The translations under genes and the position numbers were made by a program. From the NCBI RefSeq assembly GCF_011397635.1, contig NC_064754.1, positions 31,600,543 through 31,664,542 on the forward strand: a stretch of 64,000 nt of DNA. The letters are read 5' to 3'. Source of the DNA: Epinephelus fuscoguttatus (lineage: Eukaryota; Chordata; Actinopteri; Perciformes; Serranidae). This document shows positions 1 to 21,900 of this stretch, in pieces. Position 1 is the first letter of the stretch; each line of letters opens with the position of its first letter. Under the pieces are notes generated by a model. It saw only the letters and a list, made by a program, of their open reading frames with translations. It made no database searches and had not been told where the DNA came from.

Positions 1-527
1 AGGGAGGCTTCAGACCGCTCTGAATATTGTTTCCAACAGTGTTTTGTACTTTCGAGACAAGCTGATATCAGATTGTAACAGATGTCTTTATATGGTCATC
101 TGCTTCAGGCGCACTACTGCAAGTGTTAACACTACATACACTGCTACATGTAGCTACATGCTAACGTCAGGGACACATGTAATCTTGATTGCTGATGTTA
201 ATTTTTTAGGTCGCTAGAACTTTTATTAGGACTCCCCTTCACTGGCCATTGACATGTGGTCTCTTGGCATCATGTTGGGGCACATGAGGTTTGTTTTTGT
301 TTTTTTGTTTTTTGCCCACTGGGTCGCTGAAAGCAATCTAGGAGCATTCTCCATCAGCATATCCTCAAAGTATTATCTTTTACCTTTGCAAAAGTAAATT
401 TGTCCTCAACATTCTTATGGCTAAGATTAAGAGTGATTTCTTTCCTTTTTCTTTTCCTTGTTTCAGTCGCATGATGAAAATTGTAAAAACAGGATTTATC
501 TTGGCAACAGGTGTGTGTGTTGTGTAC

Positions 528-10213
<9,686 letters not shown>

Positions 10214-10534
10214 ACCTATGATGTGTCTCTTATTGTGGAGGGAGGGATGGGAGGAGGAGGATCTCTACAAAAGGGGTTTTCCTACCTCAACTTTCAGCAC
10301 TTAAAAAATGAGGTTGAAAAGTTTCCCACAAAAAGAAGCATACAGGGGAGGGTTGCCTCAGCTGGAGCTGCCTGCTTGTGTTTGTCTGAGTAACAAAGAA
10401 AAAGAGAGAGGGGCAGCATTTACTGAGGCTGTCTGAGGAAAACAAGACAACGCTACAAAACTAAGGCTGTGGAAACTGTGGCTCTTCTTTGGCATGGGAG
10501 GGCACGGCTCAGAAACACTGGCCTTTACTGTTGT

Positions 10535-10960
10535 TTTTATGAGCAGCCTGACGCGCGTGCGTACGTCTTTTCTTCCCCCTGAAAAAAAAACCGACCAAGA
10601 GGCTCCAGACAATTAACAAAACTGTGTCGTTACAAACCTCATTCCTTTTCTGAGCGGCTGCTCGGCTCTTGCGGGTTAAATCTCGGTCTGCACGGTGCTA
10701 TAGATATATCTAATGACCCGGGAGCCCCTTTGATGTCGTCGTCTCCGCCTGCTCTCCTTTTATCCATGAGTCCCGTATACTGCTCGGTGATTAAAAGTGA
10801 GAACCTAAGAAGACGGTGTAGGAAAGGTATCCCCGGGGACCTTCGTCTGTCCGGTTCCGTCCAAAGTCCCACACAGACGGGTTTAGTTGGTGCTTATTGC
10901 TGTTTTCTTTGCCTGTACGGCTGCTGTCCCACTCCTCCCAGAAAAACACCACAGAGCAGT
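10535..10960 (-). promoter_or_regulatory. pbx4: CpG-containing region upstream of the pbx start codon
   Basis: Relative to its AT-rich surroundings this stretch has many CpG dinucleotides (for example GACGCGCGTGCGTACG near 10550 and the block around 10640-10860). It lies 0.3-0.75 kb upstream of the pbx start codon, where a promoter and 5' UTR would be expected. No TATA box or defined start site is visible. Confidence 0.4.
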
Positions 10961-11172
10961 ACAGACCTCTGTGAAGCCACACAGCGTGAGAATAGACTAC
11001 TTCCGGTCAGATATTTCACACTAATACACTTCAACACGTATAACAGGATTAAAGGTGCATGTTTACAGTCATGAGGATTAATTTAAATCAATAAACAACC
11101 TACTTTTTATATCCTTCCCAAGATTTTTACAGCGTGCAAAATGCAAAAAACTGCCAAATGGTACAACTTTAC

Positions 11173-12120
11173 CAGGGGTCGGCAACCTTTACTATCAAAG
11201 GAGCCAATTTTGCCCAAAAAAATTAAAAAATAAAATAAAATCTGTCTGGAGAACATTTTTGAGCCTCTTGATAAAGATGACACAGCTTTTTAAGTCAACA
11301 TTACTACTAGATCTAAATGAGCATCAATTAATATGGTTTAGCACAAGGTGGCTAATCTGCAGTGGGCTATTTTTGATTATTTGGTGCTTTAACAAACCCT
11401 TTTTGGATTTGGAATCCACAGATAGCTCAGCTAGGCAGACTCAAAATTACTGCTGCCATCGCTAGTGATGTTTTTAGAGGAAAAGGTGCCAGGCCACAGA
11501 TGTATGATGTACATTTTAGCTGACAAAACATTCAGATTTCTTTTTTTAAAAAATTGGTGTTTAGGCTATGCATTTTCACAGTTGGGCGTTACGGTGGTGT
11601 GGTGGTTAGCACTGTCGCCTCACAGCAAGAGGATTTCTGGTTCAATCCCGGGTGTGGGAGCCCTTCTATGCAGAGTCTGCTTTCTTGCAGTCTCCCCCTG
11701 TCAGCATGGGATTTCTCCGGGTACTCCGGCTTCCTCCCACAGTCCAAAGACATGCAGGTTGGGGATGGGTTTTCGTAACTCTAAATTGTCCGTAGGTGTG
11801 AATGTGAGTGTGAATGGTTGTCTGTCTCTATGTGTGATAGTCTGGCGACCTGTCCGGGGTGTACCCTGCCTCTCGCCTAATGTCAGCTGGAATAGGCTCC
11901 AGCCCCCCTGTGACCCTCAAGAGGATGAAGCGGTTAGAAAATGGTTGAAGTTGAAGACTGTAAGAATCACTTTAGGCCTACAACAATAAATTAGAATTAA
12001 AATTTAAAAAAAAAAAACGGTTTGCATTTCCATATGATATTCTGTCAAAGCCACAAGGAGCCACTGGTGAGAGGCTAAAGAGCTGCATGTGGCTCTGGAG
12101 CTGCAGGTTGCCCTGTTCTG
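11173..12120. mobile_element. hAT-like non-autonomous element interrupted by a SINE
   Basis: Begins CAGGGGTCGGCAACCTTTA and ends with GCATGTGGCTCTGGAGCTGC then GGTTGCCCTGTTCTG, matching both ends and parts of the interior of the element at 6857-7480. The extra length is a SINE inserted at about 11586-11950. The flanking 8-mers (AACTTTAC and GACTAAAA) do not match well, so the target duplication has decayed or the ends are a few bases off. Confidence 0.7.
11586..11950 (+). mobile_element. tRNA-derived SINE nested in a hAT-like element
   Basis: The head GGTGTGGTGGTTAGCACTG corresponds to a degenerate RNA polymerase III A box, and GGTTCAATCCC at 11639-11649 is a good B box. The body carries phrases typical of a widespread teleost SINE: CTCCGGGTACTCCGGCTTCC, CACAGTCCAAAGACATGCAG, GTGAATGTGAGTGTGAATGG, GGCGACCTGTCCGGGGTGTA and CTGGAATAGGCTCCAGCCCC. 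The usual terminal GGATGG-type tail is degraded. Confidence 0.85.
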
Positions 12121-13019
12121 GACTAAAAACAAAAGTATAATTCAAATGGAAAAAGTCTAAATTTGAACACCTTATATTTACAGTTTCACTTGTAAATTAT
12201 TGAGATATGGAATTTGGCAGTATTCCTATTGTTTTTTTCTCAAGGGCACTCACCTGGTTCAATGTGGTTACGATAGGCTTCATATGGCCTGTGCAGGCTA
12301 TTGAGTATTTTCCTATATAAAAAGTCAATAACAACAACGTGAGGGTTAAAAAACTTTGAACTCTGCACATTCAAGGTAGTCTACAATACAACTACAGTAT
12401 CGCCCCAACTGCCCTTGGGTAACTTTCCTAACCATCCTAGGGAGAGCAGACAAACTTTGAACTCATGTTAGTTTCCAACAAAAATTTAGACAACTGATAT
12501 TAGCACCAACTGACAGGCCGGAAAATGAGCTCTCCAATGATATGTTGTTTCTGTATGTTGCATAACTCAAAACTGTACGGTGGAAGAAAAATGACAGAAG
12601 AGCCAGAAAAATGTACTTACACACTGTAGATATCAGAGAGGTCTGCACATTGAGGTTAAAAGTGAAGAGGGTGTGGCTGAGCGTGAGCACGGTGAATGGC
12701 ATAGCTGCTGTCAAACACTTTCCCAACTGTGCCCCTGTCCCAACCAACCCTGCTCTCCACTAGTAATATCACTGTGTAAATACTTTGTTATAATTAACAC
12801 TTTTGCATTCAAAATCTTACTTTGATTAAATTTTGAATAAAATTTTTAAGTTTTGTTTTTTTAGTATGCAAGTATTAGCTTCAAAATATACTGGAAGCAC
12901 CAAATGAAAAGCAGTCACTGTGTAGAGTGTCCATTTTAGAATAATATATATTAGGTAGACTATGTCACTGGATTGTAATTAGTGATGCATTAATGTGTAA
13001 ACGTCACATATGCTGCATC

Positions 13020-13315
13020 TGCTAGAGGTGGAGCTTATTTATTACTGCTGGGTAGAATAATTTATAGTAATACATAATAATTTTTCAGTCGATTTTCATT
13101 TTGTAGCCTATTAATAATCTAAATCTGCAAACTAACATGCAACTAATGTTGTGAGATAAATGAAGTGGAGTAAAGTATTGGCTTCTTAAATGTAGTGAGG
13201 CCAAAGTAGGCTTAAGCAGTATGATACGGAAATATTCAAGTAAAGTACAAGTACCCCAAAACTGTATTTAAGTACAGTACAGAAAGACTTTGTTACATTC
13301 CACCACTGGTGGTAG
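13020..13315. repeat. Dispersed fish repeat with AAGTACAAGTACC signature
   Basis: Contains GTAAAGTACAAGTACCCCAA, TTTAAGTACAGTACAG and the end GTTACATTCCACCACTGGTG. These phrases recur in a repeat found across teleost genomes. Diverged relatives are suspected at 26990-27185, 39690-39975 and 62515-62665. Confidence 0.6.
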
Positions 13316-14441
13316 CACTGTTATATGACACCGTTTTTACATTTGGCTCCAGTCTAGCATTGATTGTCTGGCTTTTTTTCTTACTAGTCAGCCCCTGACA
13401 ATGGCAGATTTACTACTACATTATGTCATAACATTCATGATCCATTTAGACTGCATATCTTGTGCAGCCATCTACATCTGCATTTAATATCTGCTCTTAG
13501 TCACATGCCTTGTCATCTGTATTGTTTAAATGTCATGCTGTTGTGTTATATGTGTATGATAGAGCAGAGCCTCCAGAAGAAAGGAGGTGTGTGGAGTCTT
13601 TCAGTCCTGCCCTGGAGGTGAACAGCAAAATGATTTTAATATCTGGTGCCAAGGCAAACAGAATAACATGGTCCCTGAAATACAAAACGCAGGCAACTAT
13701 TCATAGAATGTTATTTAAAATGACTGCTGCAAGTGGTGGTTTAAAATGGCTATAAAATTAGACTGAGGCATTTTAGCACTTTTATTTTGAAAGCCACAGT
13801 GATTAAATTCCTGCCTCTTTCTGGCTTTTTGTGGTTCCCTTGACGCAGCTCTCCATCAGTATGTCGGTGGGCTCAGGGGAGTGCTGCAGTTGGAGTTGAA
13901 ACCGCGAGGAGGCCATCATTTCACCATGGAGACAATGTTGTTGTTGATGTTGATGTTGACAGTGATGATGCTGTGATGATGTGTGTCATGAGGTCCTAGA
14001 GTACCTAATGGCTCCCTGTTCCTTGACTGCATCTCTGATATATGGTGGCTTCTTACTGTACAGCATTGTCTATAATAAAATATATATTTCTCAGGATATT
14101 ACAAAAGGACTCTCACACACTTGCAGCCTCCTTTATATGTACAAGCTGTGGGGAATCCCTGTGTGTGTGGTCTTATCCAAGATGTGTTTTTTCTCCTCAG
14201 TTCAGTGTGACCGAGACTGCAGTGTTTGTCTGTACTTGCACTCAATCTATGTGTGTGTCTGCTGCTGTCACTTTAGACAGGATGCTGACTTGATGGAAAA
14301 GATGAATGAATCCCCCAGCAGAGTAGGCAGTACCGTCTGAACCTGCTCCCTCACTCAGTCTATCACTCTCATATTTACTACCACTCGCACACAGGCAGCT
14401 GCATGCACCCCCAACAAGCAGACACACACAGAGACGTGCTG

Positions 14442-14446
<5 letters not shown>

Positions 14447-14479
<33 letters not shown>
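14447..14479. repeat. CA microsatellite
   Basis: Uninterrupted (CA)16 in the intergenic region upstream of mvb12a. Confidence 0.9.
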
Positions 14480-14482
<3 letters not shown>

Positions 14483-15519
14483 CGTACTCAGTGGTAATTT
14501 ACCTCTTCTCTCTATTGATTTAGTCCCAGCAGATTACAGCTGGCTCTCTCTCATTAATTGGCCAATCAGCCAATAAAGCTAAATGCTCTGAATAAACACA
14601 TTTCTATTTTCACTGAGATGGAACAGTCCGTCATCTCCAGCCCCCCTACAACCACCCCCCTGTGGTCTGCTCTGCATGTTGCCATGCCAACAGGGACCTG
14701 AGCGCCTCTGGATGCTCCAGTCGAGTGTCTTTTTCTCAATTTCACACATGTACACACACAACATTAGAGTTGATTAAGAGGAGTGTCTGTGTCTTTTATG
14801 AGTGTGTTCTGTCTGCAGCTATTAAAGGGCCTTTTTCCTAATGTGCATGCAGCTGCTTCTCTGTTGCATGGTGGGAATAATAAATAAAGGTTAAGAGTGA
14901 CTTATTTTTACTGTGTTATCTTTTTTCTGGTATTTTTCACTGGATTATTTGCACTCTTTGTGCTTGCTGACTACTCAAAACAGCTGCAAACATCCTCCTA
15001 CAATAATTAAATATGCTAATAATGTCCCAGACAGTAATAACTTTCATTTATTGCACATTTGAATAGTATACTGTATAGCTGTGCTTGCTTATGATACATG
15101 AAACGATATAGTAGGAAATGAGTTGTCAGTTTTAATAAAAGATTTCTACCCAGGGACCCCCAGAGATCCTTGGTAACATTGGTTCCTCCCAATGTTGGCT
15201 TGGGCTGTGGCCTTGCCTCGAAGAGACATAAACAAACAGTGTATTAGTCCTCATTGTCTTCCCTTTCCTCTCTGACGCACTCAGTTCAGTGCTTAGTTGT
15301 TCCTGCTAAAGATGAACTTCTTTTAAAAAGGGTCTCGCTCCAGACTATGCCTCTGAAACACAACAAGTTTAATCCTTTGCTTTCAAAATACTGCAATGAG
15401 TGTAAAATTTCTGTTTCAAGTGTGTAAAGAAATTGATCTTAAACCTATGTTTTGCATTCTTGGGATACAGTCAGTAGCCCTGAACCTTAGCTCCTCTTCA
15501 CTGACGCTGCTTAACGTGC

Positions 15520-16099
15520 TTCTTTTTAGTACAAGGAGGTATGATTCTTCAGTGGATTTCAGATACTGTCCCTACAGTTTCATACTGGATCTGGAGAACT
15601 ATGAAACTTATATCTTTAGAAGCTATAAGCTTCAGGCTCAAGGACCAGCCGTTCAAGGGTTTTTTTTTTAACATTTGGGACCCTTTTCTGGACTATATTG
15701 GGAATGATGGGGCCCAGGCCCTTAGGAGTGGACTGTATGGGCATGGACTGAAGTCTCGAAACACATCTCCATGTAGGTGTGCTCCATATGCCACTGTCTC
15801 TTCAACATACGCGATTGCCCCTGAGAACTGTGCTGCTGTGAACCTTATCTTATTCAACCTTCATTTATTTTAGTTTATTTTTTGCATTTTGTTTTGTTTT
15901 GTTTATCTATCTTTTTTATTTTTTGGTTTGGTTTGGTCATATTGTTTGATTGATTCTTTGACTTATATTTATTTATATATTTTCATAGGTGTGGAGAATG
16001 TGTTTTGTGTTAGTAATGGAATAGGTTGTAAAAGAGGATGTATATGAAGTTATGTATATCTACCATGCCCTTTATTTTGTATTGTTATGATCCTCATAA

Positions 16100-16130
<31 letters not shown>
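15520..16130 (+). mobile_element. 3' remnant of an L1-like LINE
   Basis: The frame at about 15541-15700 translates to the C-terminal end of an L1-clade reverse-transcriptase ORF: a W-rich helix region, then LKDQPFKG, FNIWDPFLDYI. The IW-PFLDYI pattern is typical of that ORF end in fish LINEs. It is followed by an AT-rich 3' region ending in a long poly-T/poly-A tract (about 16102-16136). The 5' part is missing. Calling the clade L1-like is an inference from these motifs. Confidence 0.55.
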
Positions 16131-16137
<7 letters not shown>

Positions 16138-17060
16138 GTCTCAAGTATTTAATTCAATTTCTTTAGAATAAACAGCTTGGTGGTTTTTAAGCAGCTGACC
16201 ACAACAAAATCTAGTAAATAGTGTTGGGGATTATTTTCAACCCATTGGTTTTAGTGAGTTATAATGGCAGCAATTTCAAAATACTCCAAAGTGTCCATGC
16301 CCCTGGTAACAAAGGAACATGTAAGCCAGTGCAACATTGAAGACAATGCCAGAGAGGAATAAACATAAGAGTGTGGACTCTGTTAACTGTTGACACTGTT
16401 TTGTTTGTCTGTTTTCTAATGTGTGTTTCCAAATGTGTGTCTTGTTCTATTTTGTGGACATTGGGGAATGGAGATGGGTGGTGGTTCCTCAAGGGGACAA
16501 TTAAGTCTGAGTCTAAGTCATCTCATTGGGATCAATTCATTATTGGGTGTTTGTCTTTTCATCGAAATTGTTGTTAGTAAAGAAAAAGGCCTGTATAATA
16601 TCTTTAGCTGTATCCTTGAAAACCAGGTGTGTGTTTATGTGTGTGTGTAGTTTTCATCACTAGTCTTGCCTCAGATCTCCCCCTTTTAAAAACCTCTCAG
16701 TTCACCGTTCTTTATCTGCCACTGTTCCCTCCTTTTGCTCTCCACCCTACCTGCCTGCCTCCTGTCACCCTTTTTCATTATCCTCCCATCACTCTCTCCC
16801 CCACCCGAGTCTGCCCTGCTCACCCTTATTTTCATGTAAATGACAATCGATCCTTTTCTCAGCACCCCTCTGTCCACACCTAATGTCTGCAATAGATGTT
16901 TGTAAACGAGCTGAAACAGGCTCCATGTTTATCTCTTCCTTTATTTGAACAGAAACACAAACCACTCAGAAAATAGAAAATAAAACAGTTCGTCTACACC
17001 ATAAGTAAAGGAAAAGCATTGTGTGTGGAGCCTGTGGTGTCAAATTTGATATATCTCTCT

Positions 17061-17140
17061 GGCTGTAGCAATGCCGCCATCTTGTGTTCAGGCTTGGGCC
17101 GGCATACATTTAAAACGCTGACGTCTTGCCCCGTGGTCTG
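17061..17140 (+). promoter_or_regulatory. mvb12a: mvb12a core promoter region (YY1-type and CRE-like motifs)
   Basis: GCCGCCATCTTG at 17073-17084 is a YY1-type initiator motif, common at TATA-less housekeeping promoters, and TGACGTCT at 17119-17126 is one base from a CRE. They lie just upstream of the first exon. No TATA box is present. The transcription start is inferred to lie near the YY1 motif. Confidence 0.6.
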
Positions 17141-17278
17141 ATGGGAGTTGGAGTCAGAATGGATTCAGTACTTCCTGCTTTGACGAGGAAGACCAAGCAG
17201 TTTCGGCAGTGGACTAAAAAGTTGATAACCTGTCAAACCGTGTCACCTGGAAGAGGCAGAAGCAAACACCGACACAGG
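17141..17278 (+). CDS. mvb12a: mvb12a first exon: 5' UTR or in-frame N-terminal extension
   Basis: The exon ends AGG before a consensus GTAAGT donor at 17279. ATGs at 17141 and 17159 are in one open frame to the donor (46 and 40 codons), and the junction is phase 0 to ATG 18862 of the next exon, so translation could run straight through. ATG 17159 has A at -3 and G at +4 (strong context). The encoded peptide is basic (MDSVLPALTRKTKQFRQWTK...). Human MVB12A has no such extension, so this could equally be plain 5' UTR. Confidence 0.45.
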
Positions 17279-18861
17279 GTAAGTTTGTATTTTTATGATT
17301 TTATCTCTCGACTCACAAAGCAAACGCAATAAAGCTAATTTTGAACAAGAAGCAGCGAAGTTTTGTCAATGAACAGTCGCTACTGTTGTAAGTTAGGGTG
17401 AGCTCAGCCTGTCATGTAAGTACGTGGAAAATGACTCAGAGCCAGGATTTATTTATAACTTACTGAGGTTTCTTGTTATGAATAACTCTGTTACATTACA
17501 CGTGAATCTGTTAGAAAACATATTAACGTGGTAAAGCTGATGCCCAAGCTGTTGTTAAAGCCATAAAACTGTCAAAACTCAGCGGGGTTTGATTTAAAGC
17601 TACCTGCATCTACCTGGTAGGCTATTGATTTCCCACTCTGATATCACAATAGGCTTTTGTTTAGACAATTAGTGGTCTATTAATGAAGTAAATATAGGTA
17701 TTTAGATAAATATGTTTCCCATAAATCTACCTTCAGGTCACATTTCGCATTTAACAGGTTTAATTAGTTTATGGCATTTGAACATTTTGTTCATTTCCAG
17801 TCGATATCATGTTATTTTCATCTTTATATAACAGTTTTAGCTGCTTTATCTCTTGAAAACTGAAGCCAGTTGTCAGCCTCTAGGCATTTAATGAGTTCTG
17901 ACATCGCAAACATTTGAAAAGGAGACATATTTCATTTGTGAAACTCTTTTATCCAGAAGAAATGTCTTTGTTTAAGAGTCACAAAGAAAAAAGGGATCAG
18001 GTTCACTGCTGTGAGGATGTTTCCTACTAGGGATAGGCAGTTTTGTAACATGTGCCATCAGACACTAAAATTAGTCTATTAGAGATTGTGCCATACCGTT
18101 TATGTTGTTGTAACTCTTCCTTTAATGTCTCTGTATGTCTTAGACCTTTGTGGGTAATCTTACAAATCAATGAGCAGAAATTATTTAGATTTTTGTATGA
18201 TTTTCACATCAATTTAGGGTAGTAGTTTGATTTGTCAGGTGTTATATATACAATATATATCAATATTGTAGGGCAGAATTACTATACATTGAGGGTTTTA
18301 TCCAAATCAACCACCCCTATGTTCTAGAAGAATAGGGCAATGTGGTAAAGACATAGAAAAACATATCATAAAACGGGAAATGCAGAACTACCCAGGATGA
18401 ATTTCTGTGGTTAGAGATGAATTCCTGCACTGAACAGTTTGTTTTTGTCCTTGAACATATAGAGATAGCATGACTGTTTAGACTGAACAGGATCTTTCTG
18501 TCCTAGACAATGTAGCTTAGGGGCAACACGAATTCTTAGAGTGAATAGGAGCCTGTTTACCTTCATGAGTTCTCCCTTTTCGTCACATGGACACAGCAAG
18601 TTGGTTCACAATGGCAGACGTTCCCAGAGAGAGCACATTCTTACACACACACGCACACAACACATGACAGATAATGACAATCTCTGCTACGATAGCAGTG
18701 TAATTTGTATAAAAACCTCCTCTGGTAATGAGAAGACTGACAAGATTTTCTATGTTCAGAGACATCATTTATGTTCGCCTCCACTTTTGAAACGCGCACA
18801 CACATTTATATTATAGCCCTGTACCACCCTGCTCACTGTATTTTCTGTTTCTCTTCCCCAG

Positions 18862-18951
18862 ATGTCTCTGATGGAGCGTGGAGCAGTCCGGCCAGTCACA
18901 GCAGTGGCATGGACCTCCAACAGCAGTACCTGCCCCAAAGATTTCACTCTG
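18862..18951 (+). CDS. mvb12a: mvb12a exon with family start codon
   Basis: The acceptor CTTCCCCAG lies directly before ATG. It encodes [20 protein letters not shown] and on to PKDFTL; AVAWTS matches the LAWSS of human MVB12A. Donor GTATAT, phase 0. Confidence 0.9.
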
Positions 18952-21900
18952 GTATATATACTTACTATACTAGATATAAAAGTTTATGCAGTTGTTCTTA
19001 TAAAATAGTACATTATTGCCACCACAGTAGCAACGTTTGATAGGAACCAGGTATTTCTTCATTTACCCCAACGGTGACCACACACAGTTTGTGTGAGTGG
19101 TAAAATCTTCCCTTGCCTACTTTAGCAACTGACAACCTGAAAGACCCACTCTGTTCTGTGATGTAGTGTGGAGCCAGAGCAAATTTTAGCTGCAAAAGTA
19201 AAGTCTTGAAATTAAAGAAAACTTACAGGTAACCAGAGGACCTACAAAAGTGGTCCGTTGCCTACACCTCTATAAGTATAGGAGCAGCTTTATTTGTAGC
19301 CTCATTGATTTGAAAGCAATTGAAAGATTCTGTCTAAGGGACAGAATTTTACAATGTCTGTGTCTAACAAAGGTGTGTAAAGAAAATATTGAGATTAACA
19401 TGTAGAGAAGATGATATTTTTTTTCCTTGACAGATGAATTTATATCCAAGTCGCAAACTGTGAAAGAAAAAGGGGAGACATATGCAGTATCATGTATGGA
19501 TGGTGCCCAGATTTGACCACCAATATTATTTCAGTCCATCTAGTTATAAACAGAGGTCAGTGACTATATATAGTATGTCAGCAGGGCCAGATACTCAGAA
19601 AATGGCCAAAGCTCCTGCATCAGAGTTCAGTCAGATTGTTGATAACAGTGTGGGCGACTATAATCTGACTGTGCACTGCTGGCCTAATTTTCTGCTCAGA
19701 GAAAACGCAGCTTCTCTCCTTCAGATGAAACAGTATTTATTGTTTCTAAACTTGGTGAAGTAGGAATTTCGGCTGATAAAGTGTCACTAATGAGTGTGGT
19801 TTATGACATATTGTCACTGACGCACACTGCCGTAACAAAGGATATAGACAATAAGAACAGAGGAACTAACCAGCCAAGTGAAGGAAATTAACTGTTCACA
19901 TGGTAAACTTTAAAACTGAATGAGCATGGGCACAGTCTCTGAGGCTAAATGAGAGGCCGTACTGTGACGTCAGTCATCTTCCAGCAGGGAATTTTATACA
20001 CAGATGTTGTTGGAAAAGCTGAGTAGGACAGTTTGAGTGTTTCTAGGAGCTGTAAACCTGACCTTTAGAAACAGAGTGGTTGTTTAAAAATGATGTCTGC
20101 TTACTGTAAACCACCTTCTAAGGAGGGAGGATGTTGTGACTTGAGCACTATAATGAACAGCACCATGACCTTTAATTTAATGCTAATTATAGTCATAATT
20201 ACACCCACTGGTTCTGAAGTTAAACTCCCAAATGTCTGACCCAGCCAGCGCTAACTTTTGTCATCTTGTTTTCTAGTGGACCAAACACATTTATGTTTCT
20301 TGAGCACTACCAGCTTTTCATTAATAGTTATAGGAACTGCACACAGCACAACCACACTCTTGTCTGTTGGCCAGGATGAATAATGTCTGCATTAGATAGG
20401 AGTAATGCCTTGCTAAAGAGAACCCGAAGGAGAATAGTTAAAGGGACAGTTCATCCTCACATAAAAATAAAAATAAAAATACATATTTTTCCTCTTACCT
20501 GTAGTGCACAACCCAGTCACTCAAGATAATCCACAGACCTTGTTGCGAGCTGTTTCATGTAGGGACTATTTTCTCTCCATCAAACTTTCCATGAATCTAC
20601 TGCTAGCTCACTTAGCACCACTGAGCTAGCTAACATTACATTTCAGCTGAGGAGGACGCCGTTAATGTTTACATCTCTCATCCATGAGTAGATGCACATT
20701 TCCTTCTGCTTGGAGGTATGGTTGGCAGGTGTAGTTCGGTAGACAGGAAGGAGTTCCTATGTGAAACTGCTCACAAGGTCTGTAGATAGAGTAACATCTA
20801 ATTCCATTATATTGGAGAGAAGGCAGACATCTCTATGGCCAACATCTCAAATACTCCGCAACTCACACCAAAACAATATAGACTGATAAACAGCATTACA
20901 GATAAGAGGATTGATTGATTTTGGGATGAATTGTCCCTTTAAGTGAAATGTCATCAACCACTCTCTTTATGCCTCCACTTGCCATATTATTGTCCTACTT
21001 TTAATTTAATCATCAGTGTGTTAATGTTTGTGATGTCACATGTGGTAGATCTAAATTTACCCTGTTTGGTTTTTTTTCTCATCTCACCTCTCTCTGTCCC
21101 TTTACAGATCAGCATCACAGAAGACGGAGCAGCAGCGAACTTTACACGCAGCTTTGCAATGAAGTCTGGATATTACCTCTGTTACAGCAAGGTGTGGAAA
21201 GATCAGATCAGAGATACACCTCCATGCTTTAAATAATAATATAGTTTTCCACCAGCCATTTGTTCTCTTTACTTGTCCGTTCTTTCTTCCATAAAAAGAC
21301 TGTCTCTCTCGCTCTGTCTCTCCCTACAGAACCTGAATGGTGGCATGGTGGTGTCAGACGTTCAGCTCATTTCAGAAAAGGACTCTATCCCTCATGGTTA
21401 CTGCTTTATAGCAGAGCACCTCGAAGCAAGTGAGTACATACACACTCACATTTCTGTAGACTAGATGCCTAACCCCATCTCTTACCCAGACTTAAACTTA
21501 ATTCTCACCTTAAAGTCCCTAAAACAGAAGTAAGGGCTTCTTTAGCTTCTTTACTGTGACATATTTTCCAGTGTAATCTAACATTTGAGTGGTGTACGTT
21601 TACAATGGGGATTTGAATTAAATCCTTTGAAATCGATTGGACCGCTAAAAAGTAGGCATGCTTAGAGTTAATGGCAATACGGAGCTACAATGGAGTCTGC
21701 TCCTGTGTGGACTGTTGGCTCCATACACACATCTCGCCATTAGATCAGGAGGAGGATGAAGGAGAGATGAGTAAATTAGACCTTGGAAATTAAAACAATG
21801 GTTTTGCCTGCTGATATACAACCACACACGCTTCCTGTCTCTCTACTCATTGTTCTCTTAGCTACCACAACCATCAAGCAGTGAAGTGTGGTGTTCATAT

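Larger units (their letters stand above)
10961..17060. other. Intergenic region between pbx4-like and mvb12a
   Basis: Divergent intergenic interval. It holds a hAT-like element with a nested SINE (11173-12120), a dispersed fish repeat (about 13020-13315), a CA microsatellite (14447-14479), an AT-rich block with several TAAT and CCAAT motifs near 14520-14580, and a LINE 3' remnant (15520-16130). No gene was recognised; open frames here have no family motifs. Confidence 0.7.
17279..21107 (+). other. mvb12a: mvb12a introns 1 and 2
   Basis: Intronic except for the exon at 18862-18951. Apart from the TTAA-flanked MITE at 20438-20942 I recognise nothing coding or repetitive in it. Confidence 0.7.

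Noticed and set aside
11465-11989. 174-residue open frame
   Set aside because: It spans the hAT-like element and the SINE; the translation has no family motif.
13981-14340. 119-residue open frame near the (CA) tract
   Set aside because: Low-complexity Cys/Val text from GT-rich DNA, with no splice partners or motif.
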